From: Guyanagaster necrorhizus
Taxonomy: Eukaryota > Basidiomycota > Agaricomycetes > Agaricales > Physalacriaceae
NCBI RefSeq assembly: GCF_019112545.1
Contig: NW_025064898.1
Coordinates: forward strand, 587,993-651,992
Direction of reading: 5' to 3'
Length of the DNA stretch: 64,000 nucleotides
Of the stretch, positions 58,127 through 64,000 are shown piece after piece. The translations under genes were made by a program, and so were the position numbers. The notes beneath the pieces are model-generated. The model was not told the origin of the DNA and ran no database searches. It saw nothing but the letters and a program-made list of their open reading frames with translations. How positions within the stretch are numbered: position 1 is the first letter of the stretch; every line of letters starts with the position of its first letter.

Positions 58127-58634
58127 GCGACCTGGGTATTTGTATGTTATTTCGTGCCGTGGCGTCGTTTCGAGGGAGGTGACAGGGTTCGTTGCGAAGG
58201 TAAATATGGGACAGTAAGAGGGTATTGTCATTAGGGCCGGTTTTTAAATGGTTGGTTTGTTTATCTATTTCATCTAGGATTTTCATACATGCATAGACCC
58301 AGAATCAACACAAGTTTTTGGAACTTTTTGTCGTGTGGCGAGGGTATGATGTCTCTTGGCAGTTGGCTTCTGACGCCGAAGTGGTCGTTGCTATCATCCC
58401 GGCTGTATTCGAATGGGTTTAAGTATTTGAGGCGGGCTGTGGCTGCGGGGTACGGACGATCGTCGGGAGCCACGTGGCAGCTTCCGATATCGATGGAAAT
58501 AAAATGAAAAGGCGATGAAAAGGTTAAGTACATATGTATCTTTGCGGCATCCAGACGCCTCAATGTCTAAGTAGCGGCACGAAATCCCCTCAACAACGGT
58601 TGCACAATAAGATACGAAATGCATGAATGTTGTA
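58127..58634. other. 3' flanking region
   Basis: About 500 bp downstream of the SH3-TBC gene and downstream of the possible minus-strand gene, so a convergent 3' region. The open frames seen here lack recognisable motifs. Confidence 0.35.
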
Positions 58635-59220
58635 CTACTTAAGCGTGGTTGAGTATTGGTAGCGAGAGCGTCGTAGTCCTCGGGGCGCGGATACAATTTT
58701 GCTCCCACGTACGTGCTTGTGAATGATAGAAATCCTTCCGAAAATGTCCTGCCAGAATGATGCTGTCTTTTTGGGAGTGAAATTATACTTACTCTTTCCG
58801 TCAATGGACTCATCCCTTTGCCCATTGGGTCATTGGAGTACCAGATATCCATCTTCCCATTGCGTTTCTTCCAGCTTAAAGAGTCCGGGGTCCACGAGAT
58901 GTTAGCATTGGGTATAGATCAGATATATAGTCACAACCTCTAGAATAACCGCCTATAAGAGGGAATACGTCAAAAGCTTTCGCGACTGCTAGAACTGACC
59001 CAATATACTCGTAAGACGATAAAAACCGAAAATCATGCAGATAGTAAGATCCCTGAATTAGGCATGTAATAGTACACGATAACTGGAGGGAAATAAATAC
59101 ATGTCAGACTCATTTTTTTGGCTCAGAAATCGCATATGCGCACCGCCAAATCCATTCCTCCGACCACCTTCCGCGAGTGAGAAAATTGAACCTATGTATT
59201 TCAGAACGACGTGATTTTCA
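58635..59220 (-). CDS. possible small multi-exon gene, unidentified
   Basis: The minus strand has several coding-looking stretches: VVLKYIGSIFSLAEGGRRN near 59200, YLHDFRFLSSYEYIGSVLAV near 59020, LFKLEETQWEDGYLVLQ near 58880, and SFWQDIFGRISIIHKHVRGS leading to a stop at 58635. I could not join them into one model with good splice sites. A TGA interrupts the last two. It begins directly after the VPS74 stop codon on the same strand. It could be a real short gene, a degraded gene, or chance. No family was recognised. Confidence 0.25.
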
Positions 59221-59232
59221 AGCTGTTTACCA

Positions 59233-60414
59233 TCATATCAATGAGTCCAGCTTGGCTAGAACATCCAGCACGGCCGCGACGAGCTCAAACGTGGTGTCTT
59301 CGCCCTCTCCCGATGGCCCCCCAGCCTCACGTTTAACTTGACTAACCAAGCCAATAACAGCTTCCCTGCCATCGGTCCTGCTGCCCTCGGCAATTCTATT
59401 CCTTCTCCTAGAGCTATTCCCGTTCCCTAATCCGCTCTCTGATCCAAACGGCCAGACGCTAAACTCTGCGAGTATCTCGTCACACCGCTGGAATGCACTC
59501 TCACGCTCCTCGTATCCAAGCCTGCCAAAAGCATTATCGAGCACGCTGGCAGTGTAAGCGGCGCAGACGAGACAGACGGCACGCGCTGTACGCTCCTTGA
59601 CAGCCTCTTCCTTCCCTAGGGCTTCTGGAGGTACAGTCGACGTGGTGGCGGTAAGGAGAGAAACGACACGGGATATGATCGATTCCTTCGTACGCACATC
59701 GGCAACTGGGTGAGTGGCCATGTCAAACAGGAGAAAATTGCGCTTTTCGGTGCGAAGGACACCCTTATCGACAAGGCCCTTGGCAAGGCGCTCACGAACT
59801 TGCTTGAGCTGGAACCCGATTTTTAGGACGTTCCACGTCTCACCTACATAAAGATATAATAATGTGCTTTCTCGCTCGTAACGACACGCACCAGATAATA
59901 GATCAATCCAGCTGCCAACGCTCAGTCTCTCAACAGATTCCTGGTTTTTCATCATTCTCAGCGTTTCGTCGAGAATAGTCTCGCCCGTGAGCTTATCACT
60001 TCGCACCTCGACTAAGCGTTCGGCAAGGGGTAAATGTCGACGGTTCGGGTCATTGACGAGCAGTATACGTCGTCGAAGCGCGAGTTCGAGCAGTATGCAG
60101 CCGCGAAGGGCATACGAAATGTTGTCGTTCCAAAAAGAGAGATATCCCTGCTTGTCTTTGATGCCCAGCAAGAGTACTTCCTCCATCAACGTCAGTTTCG
60201 GCTGCTGCTCAGAATCTGCACTCGCGAGATCTCGTGGGTCGTATGCAATCCTGGTACCGCCTTCGAATGCTGAGCCTGCGTGTCCACCGCCATTTGTATT
60301 GGTATTTGAGAATGTGCCGCCGCCGACGTTATTGGTCGAGGGCGGAGTGGGTGGAGAGAGCGACGTTGATGACGACGATGCCGCTACTCGCCGTCTCGAC
60401 AGGCCTGACGCCAT
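59233..60414 (-). CDS. VPS74: Golgi PI4P-binding protein Vps74/GOLPH3
   Basis: The ATG at 60414 opens a Ser/Asn/Gly-rich N-terminus followed by the GOLPH3 core: LTLMEEVLLLGIKDKQGYLS, FWNDNISYALRGCILLELAL, KTLRMMKN-like helix, ETWNVLKIGFQLKQVRERLA, VLRTEKRNFLLFDMATHPV and, near the end, VAAVLDVLAKLDSLI. A 48-nt intron (59844-59891) lies after LLSG. Because its length is a multiple of three and it lacks a stop, the frame reads through it; removing it gives the canonical LLSGETWN and a protein of 377 residues. The protein binds phosphatidylinositol 4-phosphate and retains glycosyltransferases in the Golgi. The loop with SGLGNGNSSRRRNR near residue 320 is a family-variable insertion. Confidence 0.93.
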   Translation of the reverse strand: MASGLSRRRVAASSSSTSLSPPTPPSTNNVGGGTFSNTNTNGGGHAGSAFEGGTRIAYDPRDLASADSEQQPKLTLMEEVLLLGIKDKQGYLSFWNDNISYALRGCILLELALRRRILLVNDPNRRHLPLAERLVEVRSDKLTGETILDETLRMMKNQESVERLSVGSWIDLLSGACRYERESTLLYLYVGETWNVLKIGFQLKQVRERLAKGLVDKGVLRTEKRNFLLFDMATHPVADVRTKESIISRVVSLLTATTSTVPPEALGKEEAVKERTARAVCLVCAAYTASVLDNAFGRLGYEERESAFQRCDEILAEFSVWPFGSESGLGNGNSSRRRNRIAEGSRTDGREAVIGLVSQVKREAGGPSGEGEDTTFELVAAVLDVLAKLDSLI

Positions 60415-62484
60415 GAGATTTTAGAGAAAAAAGTAAAACGGTGTCTTGAACGAAAGGGAGGAAGCGCAGCCGTGCGGCAGTTCATCATGGGTCACGGGAC
60501 AACATTTTGATGTCGGAAGCAGCTGCCTTGCCGCCCAAATATTCAACATCCAGCTTTGTCCGGTCTTTTCATGTGCTTTGTCTATAGATTCATATCATAT
60601 AGGCGCTTGAAATCTACAGCGAATATTTACTAACAGCCTCCCAGGATAATACTAATCGTTCATACTTCAACTTCAAGTTGGCAAGGCGCCTACAGCTATC
60701 GCTTGTATCGAACATGCTAGATGAAAACAACATTGCAACTGTGACCGTTAAGCACTCGACGGGCAGATCCATGTCAGGAAGTAGATAATGGCCCGAAGAG
60801 ATGGCGAAACATTGAGTCATGACGCTCAGACAGTATCAACGGATTGGATACGTCACTCATCTTAACTTTCCGGAGACATTATAGTATCTTTAGTCGATGG
60901 TATAGGAAAGAGAACATACCAGCCACATGTCAATATGCGCCGTATGCAACGGCGAGAGTGGTCCTCCTCAATGATTATCCATTACCGAGCTTGTACGTCG
61001 TAAGCCTCAGCACAGCACGTCATCGACATCAAGCTAACTGTAGAAAAGGACCCGAATTAGTGGAGACACCGAGGAACCCATCCCATAGCTTCATAAAGAT
61101 AACCATGAATTCGACCATCCAACCCTGTGTCAAAGCGCCGGCAATAACTCCAGAGTTTCGAGGCTCAATGCAGAGAAGAGAAAAAAAATTGTCGAATCAT
61201 GTTTCATCTAGCTCCACGAAAACACGGTTTATGTGGTAGAATAGGTACAGGCACACTGGACGGAGCCTGAGGAGACGAGCCAAGAATCCGTCGCGTCCTC
61301 GAGGTATAAGTAATTGAATATTGTCGAGCTGAGTGTGCGTTTCCGAGTCCTTTTCTATTTCTGCTTGATGCTGAAGGTGCAGGTGTGGTCAGCATTCACC
61401 AAGAATAGTACTAGAGATGGATCAAGAAGGAGGAATGAATATGTAAGGAATGACGTAGGTATTCCCATAGGCTCTGACATGGTATTGATGAGTGGAATGG
61501 GATGAGACAGACGAGGAAAAGAGGATCTTAGTTTACGAAGATCGTCGAAAATAGCGGCACCAAGTAGTCTGACCGCGGCGTGGCTCAGTTAAGCTCCTGG
61601 GTGCTAATTACGATCATTACTAGTCAAAGTTTGAGAATCGTGGACATCAGTGGTACGCTAAATTGGCAGTAGTAGCCGCGAGATTTGGAGTGATAGATCT
61701 CTGTGTACCAGTACAAGCATACAAGAAGCCTCCGATTGCTCAGATAAGGACATATAAATGATGTGGGGTTCGGAAAAATAGTTTGAGAGTTGAATGCGAT
61801 GGGGTACTGTCGACGACGGCACCGTGCGTGGAAGATAGCGATACCGATGTCGAGCACTTCTGACCTCCAAGTCCGAATTCGCTTCCAACACAACGAGAAG
61901 ACACCTACTTTCGCGGGAATGTCGAAGAAAAGCGCAAGAATAGACCTATCCGACGTCGAACGTCACTATATACATGCTTCGACTTTTTTTATCAATATAC
62001 ATCAGACAAAGATAGTCCTTAGAAAGTAGAACCAAGGAGGACTACAGGTAAAACAATCAACACTCATAAAGCGAGTTTCTAAGAGTGACCCCAATGAACT
62101 ACATTGAAAATGGGATCTGGCTTCAAGTTGGTTGCTTGACCTGCATGCACACATACTTCTTTCAAAAAAGCCCCGAGTATAGAGATAAAAAAAAAAGCAA
62201 CAGAAAACTAAACAGCAGTTATCATGTAAGAAATAAGCAGTAAAAAGATGTGGCTCTCCAAAGATAAATTAAGAAGCACACATATGTCGTTTTACATCAA
62301 ACGACGCCTTAGCCCCAACATGAAAGAACAACGCAGGGAGAAGACGCGCAGACCAAATTCGACAAGAACCTTGGTATATGCAGTTATCGGTATTGAGATC
62401 CGGAGTGAAGGGTGGAGGGAGGTCATAGAAAACCGGCAGGGATGATGGGGTAAAGCTTTAAAACAAAAAGTCCGAAAACAACTA
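60415..62484. other. 2-kb region without a supportable gene
   Basis: Holds the VPS74 promoter at its left end and the 3' UTR of the Msb2-like gene at its right end. Open frames of 60-130 codons (for example 60614-60820 minus, 60844-61239 plus, 61624-61893 minus) have no motif or credible intron chain. A gene with very short exons cannot be excluded. Confidence 0.4.
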
Positions 62485-64000
62485 TCACCAGTTCATACTG
62501 CTCTCTCTCAAGATTGGAGCTGAGATCGCAGAAGGCATAACTGTCCTTCGCTGCATCATCGAAGGGCTGGTTGTCCGTGCGTCGTAGCTGTCCTCAACAG
62601 GACGTTCTCCCTGGAAGCCTCTGAGTGAATCCTCCGCATAGAAGAAACTTCTCCGCCTCTGCCCACCAACAGTATCTTGGTCAAACTCTCTTCCTGCTGG
62701 CCGAATACCCGCCGCATCGGGCGGATCAGACAGCCTACGGTGCGCGAGCTCCCGGCGACGCTGCACAGTGCGGTAGACGAGGAAGAGAAGAACCAGAACC
62801 GCGATCGCGCCCAGCGCGCTAACGACGCCAATAATAGCGTCTTGGCGGGTTGTATCTGTCGACGTGCTTCCAGAAGTAGAGCTGGAAGAGTCAGAAGATC
62901 CAGAAGAATTAGGATCGGAGACGGAGAAGAGTGAAACAGCACTTTGAATTTGGGATGCGAGCTCGTGCGCTACAGGGTCGGAATCATCGGTATAGATTGA
63001 AGATGACGAGACACGGAGAAGAGACGCGAGCGTGTCAACATCAACTGAAGGGATGTACCCGGTCCACATGGTTTGCAGCAGGGCGGCGTCGGACGCATTC
63101 TGGTATCCAGATGGGATGTTGACTTGAAGACACCATGACATTACTTGATCACCTGCAAATTTATGAATATTAGCACCTGCTCAGAGAATTATAGTTGATT
63201 GATATACTCGTCAGTCCCAGTGCATTCACTAAAATGGCAGGGGTGTAAGCCAAGATTTGACTTGATGTAAGAGAGTTTTGAGTGACATAAACCCATCCTA
63301 ACGTAGCAGTCGAGAACGCGATGCTGATGAAGGTAAACCCAGTGAGATCCTCATCTCCAGTCATGCCGTTTTTAGGGAAAATCCTTGACGGGAGATTGGT
63401 AGGGAGACTAGCAGCGGTAAACGTCGTCGCGGCAGTGGTCGGAATATCCGAGATGCTGGTGGTGACCTGGTCGGGATCAGATAAGCTCTGGGAAGACGTC
63501 GTTGTGGGTTGGTTATCGATCTGGAGCGAGGACGCCGTTAACACAAAACTGAGATCTGATGGGACTTGGTATTCGGTGGTTGTCGTCACACTCACACTGA
63601 ATACAGAGGAGGTAATGGTAGCAGTCTCCGGAGTACTAGTACCGGAAGGGAATGTGATGGTCGAAGACGATAACGTTGCCGTGTTGGTGTACGTCTCACT
63701 GATAATGGAATGACTTTCGCTACCAGTAGTCGAGGCAGATACTGATTCGCTTGCACTGGCACTCGATATTAAGGAGATGGAGTCGCTGCCGCTCTGAGTG
63801 ACAGAAACACTGCTGGTAGCGGAAACACTGGCACTTTGTGTTACAGAGACGCTCTCTGACACCGTCTGTGAAGCCGAGACGCTCTCCGTAGCGGAGACAC
63901 TGCCGCTCTGAGAAGCAGACACACTCTCCGTAGCAGAGACGCTTTCGCTCTGAGAGACCGATACGCTGTCTGTAGCAGACAAAGTTGCGGATTGTGTCGC
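62485..64000 (-). CDS. MSB2: Msb2-type signalling mucin, 5' part beyond window
   Basis: The minus strand enters at 64000 already in a Ser/Thr mucin repeat region (SVSATESVSASQS-like units), so the N-terminus lies outside. A Thr/Ser stretch follows, then a conserved juxtamembrane domain (LPSRIFPKNGMTGDEDL, NSLTSSQILAYTPAILVNAL, VNIPSGYQNASDAALLQTMW). An intron at 63153-63207 joins GLTS to DQVMSWCLQ. After a second Ser-rich stretch comes one transmembrane helix (IIGVVSALGAIAVLVLLFLV) and a basic cytosolic tail of about 90 residues. This order is that of fungal Msb2 osmosensing and surface-sensing mucins upstream of MAPK modules. The family call rests on architecture and the juxtamembrane domain. 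Confidence 0.72.
63720..64000 (-). repeat. Ser-rich tandem repeats coding for mucin domain
   Basis: Imperfect repeats of about 36 bp and sub-units, each coding SVSATESVSASQ-like segments, continue to the edge of the window. They are expected to be heavily O-mannosylated. Confidence 0.75.

Noticed and set aside
61569..61640. tRNA-like start (GTGGCTCAGTTAAG) followed by a TTTGAGAATC segment
   Set aside because: The arms do not pair into a cloverleaf and the T-loop lacks the GTTCGA consensus.
1..64000. CRISPR arrays, bacterial operons, prophage or plasmid features
   Set aside because: No regularly spaced repeats, ribosome binding sites or phage genes. Introns and gene families are fungal throughout.

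Overview
The window is fungal nuclear DNA, most likely from an Agaricomycete (Basidiomycota). Genes carry many short GT-AG introns of about 47-85 nt, both strands are used densely, and the repertoire is typical of mushroom-forming fungi: F-box genes, a kinase-like family, a lineage-expanded P-loop family resembling Crinkler-type proteins, a GH18 chitinase and an Msb2-type signalling mucin. The species cannot be named from sequence alone. No bacterial operon, CRISPR array, rRNA or convincing tRNA was seen.

Left arm (1-25.6 kb), conserved housekeeping genes with a few accessory ones: mitochondrial ribosomal protein uL5m (+); a septation-initiation-network kinase of the Cdc7/SepH type with an ARM-like tail (-); a secreted M64-like metallopeptidase (+); a long disordered protein ending in a CAAX box (-); a poorly resolved putative secreted protein (-); two F-box proteins converging on a 149-bp mariner-type MITE; a DHA1-type MFS transporter (-); the nuclear exosome exonuclease Rrp6 (-); and, divergent from it, a small membrane-anchored protein (+).

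Middle (26-36.2 kb), accessory genes: a broken 3' piece of the P-loop (Crinkler-like) family containing an assembly gap; a pseudokinase; a secreted PEBP-family protein; a GH18 chitinase with a GC-AG intron inside its catalytic motif; and a nearly complete P-loop family gene interrupted by one in-frame stop and carrying Arg in place of the Walker A Lys.

Repeat island (36.24-54.39 kb): AT-rich and almost without CpG. It holds a Ty3/gypsy element (two LTRs, 5-bp duplication GTCTT) and a Ty1/copia element (two LTRs, duplication GTGAC), both on the minus strand and both inserted in a third, decayed copy of the same P-loop family. At matching positions one LTR has CA where the other has TG, which points to loss of ancestral CpG sites, most simply by deamination of methylated cytosine. 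Both reverse transcriptases have lost an active-site Asp.

Right arm (54.4-64 kb), conserved genes again: an SH3-TBC protein whose TBC domain lacks recognisable catalytic fingers (+), an unresolved possible gene, VPS74/GOLPH3 (-), and the 3' part of an Msb2-like mucin (-) running off the right edge. I found no new multi-gene system. The most informative features are the CpG-depleted nested repeat island, the three dispersed P-loop copies, and several conserved-fold proteins that have lost catalytic residues.
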